From Blasia pusilla (Eukaryota > Marchantiophyta > Marchantiopsida > Blasiales): 64,000 nucleotides of DNA. Shown in pieces: positions 25,226 to 36,801 of this stretch. The translations under genes were made by a program, and so were the position numbers. The notes under the pieces are model-generated. The model was not told where the DNA came from and did no database searches. It saw nothing but the letters and a program-made list of their open reading frames with translations. Positions within the stretch are counted from its first letter, which is position 1, and each line of letters opens with the position of its first letter. The DNA is taken from contig CM114272.1 of assembly GCA_050084515.1 (NCBI GenBank), forward strand, positions 55,738,001-55,802,000, written 5' to 3'.

Positions 25226-27060
25226 CTCATGGTTGGTACTCATATCTTCCCCTTCTCTCTTATTCTTCCCACTTGCCTCTGTTATCCACTCTTTCTTCTT
25301 TTGTTCAACCATGAGAAGGTCAAAGGATTCTTTGGATGTAACTTTTTTATGAGATGTTGGATGAGGTTGACGATGGATCCGTTGCGTCAAGACAATCGTT
25401 ACTGTTGACTTCACTCTTTTACTCTTTTTCAACGAGGTGACATGTTAATCGGGTTAAGGGTCACCTGATAATGTGTGCATGCAGGTTATCATTGGAGATG
25501 GCTATTTTTTGGGGTAAGAGCTTTTGGCTCTTCTCAAGGCTATAAGAGAGGGAGAGATGGCTTTCTTAAGCCCTCTTTAATGTGTTATATAGGCCTTTGG
25601 AGCACCTCTCTTGCTTGGAATGTGGTAGGAAGTAGGGTGATAGCGTCTGGATTCCCTCATAGCGGAGGGTGGATATGATTCGATATGCCGATGTGGATTC
25701 AAGAGTGGAGTTGGCTGTGTGAGCTGTTTTTACTTCAATTATACTTCTAGCATATGTTGGGAAATATCGTGGGTTTGACGGCACTAATAGTGCTAGATGT
25801 GTATATATTAGTAGATTATGTTAGGTAGATATAATATTTGCTATCTGACGTTAGGGTAACCGAACTAGTACTTAGGGGGGCGGTTGCGTGGTCTTGGTGT
25901 ATACTTGTGAGTATATTTCGTGTGTATTGGGAAAATCCGTGTTGCTTGTTGTGTAGATGTGACCAATGCTGTGGGGATTGTGTAGTGATGTGTATGCGCA
26001 CGACATTTTAGTGATCGTCAAGATCAATAGAGGAAGCTGCAAGAAGAGTGACGATATTTGTTGGCAAGTTGAACTATCATACAATCTAATTGTAACTAAC
26101 ACAGACTCCGAGCCAAATTTTGAATAGTTACCTGGAGCTTGCTCTCTACCACAACTCCAACTTTCCCTCTCCCAGAGCTCCAACTCCACCCACAGCTGTG
26201 ACTCCCTTGACTCCAACTTCATCCACAACTGTGACTCCCTTGACTCCAACTTTGGTTGTGGAAACTATTGCAAGCTCCCAAGTTATGCCACATTGACCAT
26301 TGGAACTACCACACATTTATGTGGATACCATAACACATGCCCTCTCAAAATGACACGTGAGGTATGCAACTAAAACCACATATCCAATGTGACATGAACA
26401 TTTGCACAAAATCTCTTTAAGCCAACAAAGAAAGCACGCCATGGGTCAGCTATATTTAAATTGAATCGCGAAAGGAAGACTCATGTGGTCCCAATAAAAT
26501 TAATTTCTCAGATAATTTGACTTGTTATAGTTTCTTTTTCTCTTTCCTAAATTTAGTAACCCCCATGTTTGGTTACTAGCTTAGATTGTAAATCATAGTA
26601 AGAGGTGTTCAACATCAAACTGGACGACCTGGCCGTCGGGTTTGATACAGCCCTAACAAAACCTTACGGGAAGAAAATTTTACGATTGATAGTTCCATAA
26701 GATGAACTCTTGATTATGTAAAGTGTGAGTTCCAGTTTTCGTAACTTAAACGGAGCAATGCAACACGCTGGAATGTAAATCTCCGTACGGATATTTGGAA
26801 TACCGATGCACATTTATCTACGAGCCAACTTCCACTGTATGTACTATGTAACCGCAAGACATGTATGGTCACGGTTCACAAGCAGTAAATACCTGCGACA
26901 CAAAGTCCTCTAAACCTGGCAAGTAACACTACTCGGAGAACTAGAACTAACTATAAGAGGGGTCTTCGCTCATTGGAGCTGGACGATATAGTTGGATCAT
27001 TACATTAATACACAATAGAGCATTGATGAAGAATACTGACAGATTGACATCGCTAGAGTT
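25226..27060. other. AT-rich intergenic DNA
   Basis: Apart from a 33-bp tandem repeat at 26191-26256, nothing is recognised. The minus-strand frame 25872-26249 owes part of its length to that repeat, which translates as a repeated LESRESQLW unit, and is not evidence of a gene. Confidence 0.45.
26191..26256. repeat. 33-bp tandem repeat, two copies
   Basis: CACAGCTGTGACTCCCTTGA at 26191 recurs as CACAACTGTGACTCCCTTGA at 26224 with an exact 33-bp period, and a third, more diverged ACTCCAACT-bearing unit lies upstream. The period is a multiple of three, so the minus-strand frame stays open through it, but the flanking DNA is not coding-like. Confidence 0.85.
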
Positions 27061-28727
27061 GTGAGGGCGGCCGGACTCGTTAAATAGAGAAAGTCAGAAT
27101 CGGGATCCGGGATTAGATGGAAGGTTAGGATCCCAGTGCCATCCTTTCGTTTGTTTGTGGTGCTAGTTTCCTGTCAAATTCCTGAGTTTCCTCTCTTGTA
27201 CCTCCACCATAGCTGGGAGGCATGCTTGCTCCCCGCCAGCAGGTAAGGTACTGTACAGTACAGTACATTATCGGGCGCAGCGATGAAGGCTGCAGGCACA
27301 CAGGCATCGCCAGGCTGCAGGAGACGAGACCAGGCCAGGCAGACGAGAAGCGAGCGGAAGGGAAAGAGGAGGAGGACATTGGGGAACAGAGGACAGTTTC
27401 TTCCATGACGTAAGGGAACTGCAGGACACACATTGAGTTCCTGACATCCTCCTCGGTTCACGGGATGCTTGAGGGAGGCGGGGGGGGGAGACTTTAGAGC
27501 TCGTAAGAACCTGAGGATAGCACAGTCTTCTATAAATGACAGCTCTTGTCTCTCGTAGGTAATTCTAGCCCATTTAGCATATTCGTTCCCATGAATGGAG
27601 GAGAGCCTTACCTCCAAACTCCGAGCAGGATGCATTTGATTCCTTTTTATCTTCCTCCATGGATTCTTCTTCTTCTCATTCTCAAGTGAGAAATTCTCGC
27701 TTGTGCGCGCTTGTCTTCACCGACGTCCTGGGAGAACCCCGTTACTTGCTTTCCTGGGAGGAGGTTGAAATTTCAACTTTCCGTTTCCATTTCTGAATCA
27801 CCGGCTAAAACCTGACCAACAATATGGATCCCATTCGGTTTGGTATCAAATAGCCTGCCGGGCCTGCGAAAACTTCCAACACTTCCATCTGCCTTCGTTA
27901 ACACCGGTTTTCTGGGAAAAAACGGTCTTCTCCTTCTCCTCTCTCTCGCGTTGCTTTGTCTTTTCCGCGGCACATGTTCCCAAGTAGAGCGCACGCGAGC
28001 GAGGGAGCTCCTCAGGCGTAACTTCGTTTTTTGAAATGTCGACAAAAGGGAGCGAGAGGACGGGAGCTCCTCTGCGATCCCCCCAACTGATCACTCCGTA
28101 CTCTAGATGCGTAGAGGCTGGTTTTATTTCGTTCGGCGGCCATGTTTCCCGCTGTCTACAACATCCTCTTTCCCTTTCCTCGTGCCATGCCTTCAATTTT
28201 TAAGCGGTTCCACTAAACCCTATCGTCTGAATGAAGTAAGTTCCCAACACCATCCGGTGACCGGCTTGTCCGAAGGCAAGTTTGTTTCTCCGTCCAGGGA
28301 ATCTCGTGGAAGTGCAAATCGCGAGGGGGAACGAGCGTTTCCTCGCGAAGCGAGGTCTACGCTTTCCTTACAAAAGTGGTTCCACTTTCTCGTTTGCTCG
28401 GTCCAAATTGGTAGTTCCGACATTCCCCGCCCATTCTTCCGTTCCAAATGAGGCGTGGGATGACGGGTGCCCCGACACGTGTATCTTGTAAACCAACTGT
28501 AACTCAAGTTTGGGGAATTTCAATAGGGGTAGATACAGTTGGGGAATTTTTTCTAGAGTAAATGAAGGCAGGTTTTCTCTAAGTCTCTCTTCCCCTCTAG
28601 GACCGGGTCCCATGGGCGTGTTTAGAACTCATTTCTGCAAACAATTTATGTTTCCGAAGGACAATCCAAGAAAATACATAGGTCCTTCGCAGAAATCGTT
28701 AGACATGCAGCAATAAGGATCGCCACG

Positions 28728-28793
28728 ACGCCGGAAAATGTCTGCGCCCAAAAGATTTCGGCGCAGAAAAAGTGGCGACCCTTGGTGGTCGCC
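28728..28793. repeat. Nested GC-rich hairpins
   Basis: TCTGCGCC (28741-28748) pairs with GGCGCAGA (28760-28767). Outside it, TCGCCAC near 28729 pairs with GTGGCGA near 28773. On the right, GGCGACC and GGTCGCC flank CTTGGT. Repeated GGCGAC/GTCGCC inverted arms resemble subterminal arrays of plant CACTA-type DNA elements, but no CACTA terminal repeat was found close by, so the assignment is a guess. Confidence 0.5.
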
Positions 28794-28834
28794 GTGACCT
28801 CCCGCCCATAGGACTTGGCTCTAAATCACCCGAA

Positions 28835-28886
28835 AATGAATATGCGCGAGGTGTCACTCTAATGAATATGCGCGAGGCCTCACTCA
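28835..28886. repeat. 26-bp tandem repeat, two copies
   Basis: AATGAATATGCGCGAGG begins at 28835 and again at 28861. The units differ only in GTGTCACTCT versus CCTCACTCA. Confidence 0.85.
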
Positions 28887-28890
28887 AATT

Positions 28891-29850
28891 TTCTGTACTT
28901 GGGTAGGCCCCGCTTGTGGTTTGTCACTCCCCAAGAGAAGTGAAGAATGTGTCTTTCTAGTTTGTCCATGGCATGATTTCTAATCACATTTTATTTGATA
29001 TTAACTATACTACATGATATTGCTTGCAATTGTGATAATTTTTCTTAAACACTTTCCTATAATTTTTACCACATGAAGTGTAGAATGTAAACACAATTCT
29101 ATTCATTATGTGATTGGCTTTACAACATGTCAATCAAGGTGCACTTGGATGCTTGTTTGATTATATATTTTGGATATTCAACATCCATTTTTTATTTTTA
29201 CCATTTATTTGAACAAACCTTTTGCATGAGGACAAGATTTATTTGTAGATAAATTGTCTCGACTTAGATGTTGGAGAAGTCATAGTTGTATGATATTAGT
29301 GGTTTACAAATTAGAGTGTTGTTAAGATTACCTTAGCCTATTTTGCATCAAGGTGTGGGGCATCTTGATGCCACATGGGAGTTTTGGGGCAAAGTCGTCG
29401 GAAATCGTTTGGTGCATTCATAAAATTGAAGAAAATACATCAAATGCCCTAATTTCCCAACTTGTCATAAAGTCGAGAACTGAAGATGTATGTCGTGCGC
29501 ATATACATCGCTGGTCACATCCACACAACACAACACCGATCTTCCCAACATACGGATAGATCCACACACATACAAGACAAGAACTCATGCGTGTACACCA
29601 AGACCGCACAACAAAATCAAAGTAAAAAGGGCTCACACGGCCTAAAACTCCATTCCTAATCTACATTGGTATATTCATCCACATCTATCCTCTACTATGA
29701 GGAAATCCGGACGCTAGCACCCTAGTTCCTACACACACATGCGAGAGAGGTGCTGCAACTCCTCAACATGGTAAACATGGCTTGGGAAAGTGATATTTCC
29801 TTCTCTTATAGCCTGAGGAAGAGCCAAAACGCTATTCCCACAAAAACTTT
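28891..29850. other. AT-rich spacer upstream of LTR-like copy B
   Basis: If copy B were the 3' LTR of an element on the plus strand, integrase or chromodomain coding would be expected here, as it is beside copy C. None is visible in any plus frame, so copy B is more likely solitary or truncated. Confidence 0.4.
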
Positions 29851-30871
29851 TGTGACCCTCATAACCAAACAACACCAAATAAGCGCCAAGCGGAACATCA
29901 GAACTCAAGTGGACTCACACTACGATGTTCGCACTTTGGAGAGGCGTTTGGAAAGGTCTCTTGGAAAAGTCCAAGAGACGAAACGCAGAACAGAGTCGTG
30001 TGTTTCATGCATTAGTGGTCACGACCAGGAAACCTAGACCAAACACGAGCCAAGACTTGAGATGAGTTGAGTCTTGGAAGGCTGGTTGCCACAGAGGTGA
30101 GAACTAGTTTTGGAATACGAGTAGCGTTTGGGGAATTTGATTGTGTTTTGGACCATAACGTTTATCCCCAAGATGATTTTGGGACAAAAAAGGGCGCATT
30201 AGAAATCTTATCTTAAGACGCTTCCAACGCACCAAAGATCCAAGAAAACGCATGAGTACATACTGAGATATTGGCCAAAAACGAATGTGAAAGCAATCGG
30301 GTTGAGAGCCAATTGGAGAGGCCCGGGTGTCTTTCCCTAAATGTAGGGAACCCCGGAGATCCCTAGAAGTACTAGTAAGGGAGGAGTCTCTCCAAGAAGT
30401 CTTGGAACACAAATCCCCACTTTGAGCACCAAACGGCGTCTCAGAGGCACGCGATTGAACGTGAGTTTGGCGTTGGAACTCGAAACCCAAACCTGATCCA
30501 AGGGAGTGGACTTTATGCGCCATACTTGGATTCCAACCTGAGATTCACTTTGTGCGAGTCTTGATTAGGAACTCATTGGATGTCCATCGTACCGTTGGAA
30601 CCGCCACGCGTGAAACGCTGTTTGAGGTTCCTGAACTGACCAGAAAGTCTGTCCCAAGTCTTTTGAGACTTGCCCGTGTTGTAAACCGCGAAACAAGGAA
30701 GGTTGATCTTGATGAGAGACCGAGACGAGAACTCGGAAAGTTAGCCCGCTGATTGATCCAAGATCCGACTAACCAGAGTGTGTGTTCGGATGTAGATCAG
30801 CGTTGAGAGCGTGACCTATTGAACGGACGCTTCCGCAACAACAAGATTAACGTTCAAGGAGAGTAGGCACA
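29851..30871 (+). mobile_element. LTR-like repeat family, copy B (full length)
   Basis: It starts TGTGACCCTCATAACCA and ends AGTAGGCACA, about 1.02 kb, so the ends read TG...CA as in retrotransposon LTRs. It is collinear with copy C over the whole length (GTGGACTCACACTA, TTCATGCATTAGTGGTC, TTTTGGACCATAA, CACCAAAGATCCA, TAAGGGAGGAGTCTC, CAAGGGAGTGGACTT, CTGTCCCAAGTCTTTT, GACGCTTCCGCAACA). The five bases on each side do not match (ACTTT, CGACA), so either the boundaries are slightly off, the target duplication has decayed, or one side is an internal junction. No internal genes are adjacent. Confidence 0.75.
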
Positions 30872-31925
30872 CGACACGAAAAGTAGCCTAAAAAATAGTA
30901 ACCTATGAGCAAAGGTTACCAAGTGAATGTTGACTAAATCAACGGGTTACAAGGCCAGAAATAGCAAAGAAGTGCAATTACCATAAATGACGTTCTTAAC
31001 ACAACGGACCATTGGTCAACCTCATTTGACATCTAAGAACAAATTTACACCCAAACCGCCCATTGACCCTTTATGTCGTCATCGTGATAGACCTCTACCT
31101 GTCATGTAACCAAGATGTGACTTATAGACATGTTTGTATCTCGGAGGTTTTTACTACATAGAGAGATCCCACTTTTTCCTAAATATTATATTAAATTTTT
31201 TATATTCAAGAAAATGAAAAATAACATATGAAGATTTTATCACTTACATTTTCCTATACAATGCATTCAAAAGAAATAGATTGGAAACAAAGAAATGACT
31301 TCACTAAACTAAAAAGAAAGTGTTTATCTGAAAATTTTGCCTCCGTTCAAGTATAAATGAGTCTCATAGTGTGATGGCATTGTACTATGTTTCAATTATT
31401 CTTCTAGGTTTGAATATGTGACAATTACATGTATGCAAAAAACCAAATCATATCCTAGAAATGATAATTAATATTAGAAAAAATAAAACTTAGATATTTT
31501 GAGCACAAAACTTAAGACCAAATTAACTCATATCGGGAAAAGAGCAAGAAAAAAATTGGAAGCAATGAATGAAACAAAGACACTGTCAAAATGCTGAAAT
31601 CGAAAGTAGAGAAGCAAATAACTAAGTACCTGTACTTTGATTGATTTGTACTTGTGCACCATTTGATTGTGTGGCATGTGGGAGAATGGGAAGCAAGATA
31701 GAATCCCATCTATACAATAATGTGAGGAAGGGGGGGGCTTCTTCTATTGGTAATTCTTTCTTCCCAAAGAAGTGAAGCCCCTCTACAAGTGGTCGTCTCA
31801 AATGTCCTCTTGTGAGAAAAAGTTAAAAGAGGCCTAATTTGAATGAGATTTTATTGAGCCGGCCATATATTGAACGACGGGAGAAGCCGGCCACTTGTCA
31901 CATCTCTATTGAAAGATGAATCTTA
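30872..31925. other. AT-rich intergenic DNA
   Basis: No gene was recognised. It contains GGGGCTTCTTC near 31735 and AAAGAAGTGAAGCCCC at 31766-31781, arms of the hairpin motif also seen at 11.4 and 17.2 kb. Confidence 0.4.
31735..31781. repeat. GGGCTTCTTC...AAAGAAGTGAAGCCCC inverted motif, copy 3
   Basis: GGGGCTTCTTC and GAAGTGAAGCCCC are near-complementary arms separated by about 20 pyrimidine-rich bases. The arms match the motif at 11408-11433 and one arm matches 17262-17275. Confidence 0.5.
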
Positions 31926-32754
31926 TTGAACTACCTAGCCGTAGTAAGACACCTGTTATCTCTCACTGGCTTTAGGATGGAGAATAAATACAGTTTGCTC
32001 TCTAACTTGGAGCAGACTCAACATTGTTGTCGAAGGAAGTGGTGTCTCAAGAACAAAAATGGAAGCAATGACAAATTGAAGGTGACGAGAGAACTGGAAG
32101 AAGCATCAAGCAAAGAGAGGAAGCATCAGTCGAGGGTTCTATCTAGAAATTGGAGCACAACTCGATCATACATTCGGATGCATGTTGGTGGAAAAGAGAA
32201 TTTCAATGTAAATATTCTCGTGCTCTTTTTGGGTCGATAGGACATGGTGGTCAGGGATGTCGCTCAGATTACACATTTTTCATTCCCAAGATTGGCTTCT
32301 AATGATTCTTTTCAACATAAGGCCATTCCAATTTCTAGACGCAAGTCCGAGAAGATAGGAATTGGAAGAACAATTTGAGAGATCTGAATTTCTTTGCACT
32401 TCCACTCCTAAATTTCCATTGTGGTGCTGCATACCATCGCTTAGATGTTTGTAGGTTGTAGGGGGAGCTCACCTTTTGATTACCCTTGGAAACTCAAGAG
32501 CTGTGCGAAAGACCTCCATGCGCTGAAAACTCTTGTGCGTCTACCTCTCTCTCGTCTTGAATCTGTCGCCCCGGAATTTTACCGTGGGATGCGAGTGCGC
32601 ACATTGAGACACGCCATGAACACACACATTAGAAGTAGTAGAGAGGACATGATCTCTCTACTTTTGCGCCAAACCTTCACGAAAAATCAGCATTGCCACT
32701 CGGAAAGTGACTACATCGTCCAATTCCATGTGTTTTCTCCTACCTGGACCCATA

Positions 32755-32848
<94 letters not shown>

Positions 32849-33801
32849 TTTGAATTTCAAATTTTGTGATTGTAAGTTCCTATCTTGATTCGGTTGGTCG
32901 CATAACACAAGTCCTCAAGAATTGGAAACCGCTTCAACGTCTCAAGCATGTGGTCATGATCAAGGAACGTTACAATCAAGTTGCAAATGTTGCTGGTCAA
33001 GCTAAGAGCTCCGCTACCCCAACAACCCTTGGTCTTTTTCTTCAATAATCAATGTTCAAGTTAATGCGAGAAAGAGCATTGTGGCCTGGATTAGGAAGTA
33101 CAAATGAGTGAATCATGGATCAGATTCCTGATATCCCAGTGGACTTGATTGATGTGAAACACGAGCAATGCAAATTAAGTTTCCAAGAAGAAGTGAGAAA
33201 AGTTTTTCATCATCCCGAGATGCTTATTTTCGATCAGCCTGAAGATCTCACCTTGGGAACCGCTTCCAATTTGGATCACATGTTCTTCCATTCAGATATT
33301 ATGTTTTTATATCTCCCAATAAATCCTTGGCTACAAGAAATGACGGACCAAGGAGACCCCTTTTTGGATTCTGGCATAAGCCCCTTCAACATCGTCTCCT
33401 TGACTAACGCAATTAGCGCTTGTTCATGATTAACCAACAATTCACGTTTACTTGAAGAGCGGCAACTGAGAGAAAGAATCAGTCTTGTGGCCCACATTTC
33501 CAAGTATGTTTCTTCTTTGTTAAGGGAGAGGTCTTGATGCTGCCCTAAGACACATGAAGGTGATAGAGAAAGCGGTGGGGATTCAATGAAGTTAGAAATC
33601 AGTTGGAGGAAGTATCGAACACCACCAGTTCTAATTGCACTGTACAAATCGACCTACATTAACGGGAGGTATACGAGATTATCTGATTCAAGGGGTGGTG
33701 ATTTCCTAGAAGGATCGGATGAGCTTCACGCACGCTACAGCCGCAAGATTTTCAAAGAACCTGTTTATCAGGATGAGATGATCGCATTATATCTCGAATA
33801 G
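31926..33801 (+). pseudogene. Degenerate coding region of unknown identity
   Basis: Frame 3 (positions divisible by three) is open over about 145 codons from 31926 with one stop at 32238, and again at 32445-32760. Frame 1 then spans 32854-33801: 316 codons with only four internal stops (33046, 33109, 33427, 33535), where roughly 15 to 18 would be expected at this composition. The translation is charged and protein-like (for example KLKVTRELEEASSKERKHQS; LEISWRKYRTPPVLIALYKS; FLEGSDELHARYSRKIFKE). I recognise no family. A TC microsatellite sits between the two frames. The simplest reading is an old gene or transposon ORF inactivated by stops, frameshift and repeat expansion; an intron-containing live gene is less likely. 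Confidence 0.35.
32759..32842. repeat. (TC)42 microsatellite
   Basis: Forty-two uninterrupted TC units (84 bp), the longest simple repeat in the window. It generates a spurious Leu-Ser or Arg-Glu repeat in three of the six frames. Confidence 0.98.
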
Positions 33802-36000
33802 ATCCAATAAATTTTGACTTGGAAATTGACATATGAGGCATACGATTGACAATCGTCTTGTACCGAAATGGCAAATCAAGAAATTTTTTTTGGGTGTTAT
33901 AGAAGTCTGAATAGTAGTGCACACGAGGTGGTGCGTGGACACAGTAACCTTTGCGCAGCAGCACAATCATGAACGAGACTATCCCGAAAGAATTTGGGGT
34001 GTGCGACGGACTCAGAACCGAGATGCACACCAAGAGACTAATACAAACTACATACCTCTAAGGAGAAGATGGAGATCGTGGAAGGCTGGCTAGGGGAGAT
34101 GGGCGCTATTCAAGAGAATTGAAACTTTCTGGCGGACGCAGAGGCGCGCACCCTTGGGATCTTATGTTAAACTTTGTATATGCTAAATTCAATGCCCGTG
34201 CATCGCACGGAAATTCTCACTTATATTGAAAAAAATTGTTTTAAAAATTTCTATCTTGTGTATTTATCTTAAATATATATTTCAGTTTCAATGCATAATT
34301 TGAGGGCACGACACCTTGCTAATATTAATTAAGTGCAAAATTTTCAAATTATACCAATTTGAGATTAATTTAGCTTAAGTTTTCGTACCCTTGCAAGTCA
34401 CTAGTAGGTCAGTTGCAAAGCGCTTGCAAGGTCCTAATAAATGGCCCACAACAATTTTTCCAATAAATTTCATGTGGTACTCACACTTTGCGAGACATTT
34501 TGAAGACATACTCCAAAATGTCAACCTGAAGTGTTTGCGAGTCCTTTGCTTCTTGTGGGCCTCACAAACACGCAATCTTGTTTCGATTGATAGTAAATTT
34601 TTGGAATAGCCGCAAATTAGAGTGAATTCGCCTTGGAATAAAAAATGGATTGAAAATTATTTACAGCAAGTTGGCTCGCAAGGTAGTCGCAAATGCATAA
34701 ACAGGGCTTGATAGATCACAAACATTCACTCTCATCCCTAATAGTCATTGATAAAGTAGAAGTTTGAAAAATTGCATAAACAAGGAGATGAGTTAAAATA
34801 TTTCTCAAGTGTGAATAAGTGGAATTTATTTGGTTGCTATGGGAGGAAAAAAATTGAATTTTGGGAGATCATGAAAGTTACAGGAAATTTTTTTTGAGAT
34901 GAATTTGATCTATGTGTGTTGGTCCATTTTGGCGTTGCTTGAGGAGGCACTAGTCAAAATTCATTTTTACGGCCTTGTTCTTTCTTTCTCACTATCTAAC
35001 CTACCCACATGTCCTTCACATGAATATAATAGCTAATTCTCCTGAAAGCCCCCAACTGGTTAACAGAAAAATTCAATCAAATCCAAAACTTGGTTAGGAG
35101 CAGGTTTTTAATATTACGGTTTTGGGATTCCCAAGTGTCCATCCAACATTACATTCCACAAATCCAATGTTTCACCTATGCATATGGTTTGCCACGCGTC
35201 GAATGTGGTTTGAACTTTGGGCAACCATGGAAAGAGATAACACTTCAAGACAACGTAGGAGGAAAAGACACCACGCAGCACGAAAGGAGGAGGAAGTGAA
35301 AGAGGAAGCCAGGAACAAAAGGGGGTTCCGAACATGGATGAAGGGAGACGGAAGAGAGCAGCAAAAAGCAGAAACAAAAAAGTTAAAATGCCAGACGAAC
35401 AGGCCCAAACACGGTTGGGTACGTAACATGCTTTTAAAAAAATGAGGAAAAACCTTGAAAATAGTAATGCTGGGAAATGGGACACATAATAATGGCAAAG
35501 GTACATCCAGTTTAGTTATAGTTAATTAATGGTGATTCGAATGGATGATGGTAATGAAACAGAAACTCCACTCATCCATCCCATTAAAGAAAGCACACGA
35601 ACAACTAGTTTGAAGAAGTCACGCGGCGATCCAAATTGGTTAATTAATCTGCGTGGTTTATGAACCCGCCAATCAGAGAGAGAATAATCATGGGGAAGAA
35701 CGTTGGGACCCTCTCTAGAAATCTCTCCGGGAGATATAACGGAGCATAAGCAGTGCGCCGCAGTGATTGGTAAGTCCGAAGAAGTCCAATCGAGAGATAT
35801 GAATTAATCAGCGCGGTTTATGAACCCTCGAACATGGCAAGCACCGCAGCAAGAGAACAATTCTAGGGAAGAACACTCGGAATGAGGGATGCCGATGCGC
35901 ATCGGGCAGCTTGCGAGTCAATCATTACGGGCGAAGAATCCAATCCATCCAACAAAGCGCATGTTCTTATGGCACATCGGTGCGAAGTTCTGAGGGCCGA
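33802..36000. other. AT-rich intergenic DNA
   Basis: No gene was recognised. Overlapping frames at 35090-35506 on both strands are low in complexity and have no known domain. A Helitron-like 3' end lies at 34181-34222. GC content rises from about 35.6 kb toward the gene island. Confidence 0.45.
34181..34222 (+). mobile_element. Helitron-like 3' end, decayed terminus
   Basis: TGCTAAATTCAATG leads into the hairpin CCGTGC-ATC-GCACGG (34196-34210), then AAATTCTCACTTAT. This aligns base for base with the 17.8-kb copy (TGCTAAAATTTGGCAC, hairpin, GCATTCTCACTAGT), but CTAG has become CTTA. It was probably a Helitron 3' end whose terminal motif mutated. Confidence 0.5.
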
Positions 36001-36321
36001 ACCTTTCTCAACTGCGGGTAGTTCGATGGTTGAACCTTGTTTGGATGTTTCGAGCTTTGACCGGTTTTAGGTGTTATGCTGCCTGGGCAACTCCTGCCCC
36101 AGTTTTCTTAGACGCATGTTGCGTTCTTCGTTGTTCTTTCGTCGTTTCTTGATTGTAGAATACTAAATTGTAAGAAATCGGAAGGAGAGAAAAACTGGCA
36201 GTAGGAACCCGTCAGGCGAAATGAAATGAAATGCCGCCGGAATGAGATGTTCCATTTCGTGGCGGAGAGTTTGCCGTGCGCATGTTTACAAGCGGCCGGA
36301 GGGCGAGAAGTTACCGCGCAG

Positions 36322-36328
36322 TATAAAA
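36322..36328 (+). promoter_or_regulatory. TATA-box candidate
   Basis: TATAAAA is embedded in GC-rich DNA (GCGCAGTATAAAATGGGGCG), which makes it stand out. A start site would be expected near 36355. No recognisable gene follows on the plus strand, so it may be fortuitous. Confidence 0.25.
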
Positions 36329-36741
36329 TGGGGCGGGGGGGACGGACGGACGTTGGGCAGCTCTAAGGCAGACAGAAAGGTGTGAGGGAGTGAGGGGGTA
36401 CATACGGACGGACCCCGCGTGCAGCAGCAGGAGGAGGAGGATGAGGAGGAGGTGGGGTTCGGAGTCGGAGTCTGGAAGGAGCGCCGTAATGCAGAGAGCA
36501 TTGAAAGCGCATATGATCGCGTGGCTCGCGCCGTATCTAGCGACGGATTGCATCTTTATTGTCTGTCCGGACTGGGGCCGCCTACCTACCAACGATGTAT
36601 GTATGATGTTGCGCGCGGCAGAGGAGCATGACAAGGAGATGTGACCGCAGGCACACCGCGCACGTTGAAACGCAGGCGTACGGAAGAGGGAACCAGTGTA
36701 GAGTAGTAGTAGTAGGGAGCGTAGTTCGCCCAGAATGGGAA

Positions 36742-36801
36742 CGACGGACGGACGGACGGACGGCCGGACGGAAAGGCCCGCTGTCGGTCGGTCGGTCGGT
36801 C
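36742..36801. repeat. (GACG)n and (GGTC)n microsatellites
   Basis: About seven GACG units with one GGCC interruption (36742-36771) are followed 12 bases later by a GGTC array (36783-36801). Confidence 0.9.

Larger units (their letters stand above)
27061..28890. other. GC-richer island, no recognised gene
   Basis: Open frames on both strands overlap (27174-27635 minus, 27846-28196 minus, 28107-28451 plus) without known domains. The island ends with a cluster of nested GC hairpins at 28728-28793 and a 26-bp tandem repeat at 28835-28886. Confidence 0.4.

Noticed and set aside
29851-30871. Full intact LTR retrotransposon around copy B
   Set aside because: No chromodomain, integrase, reverse transcriptase or primer-binding site is seen on either side, and the flanking five bases do not match.
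32711-32908. Frame with long Arg-Glu repeat on the minus strand
   Set aside because: It is a pure translation of the TC microsatellite.
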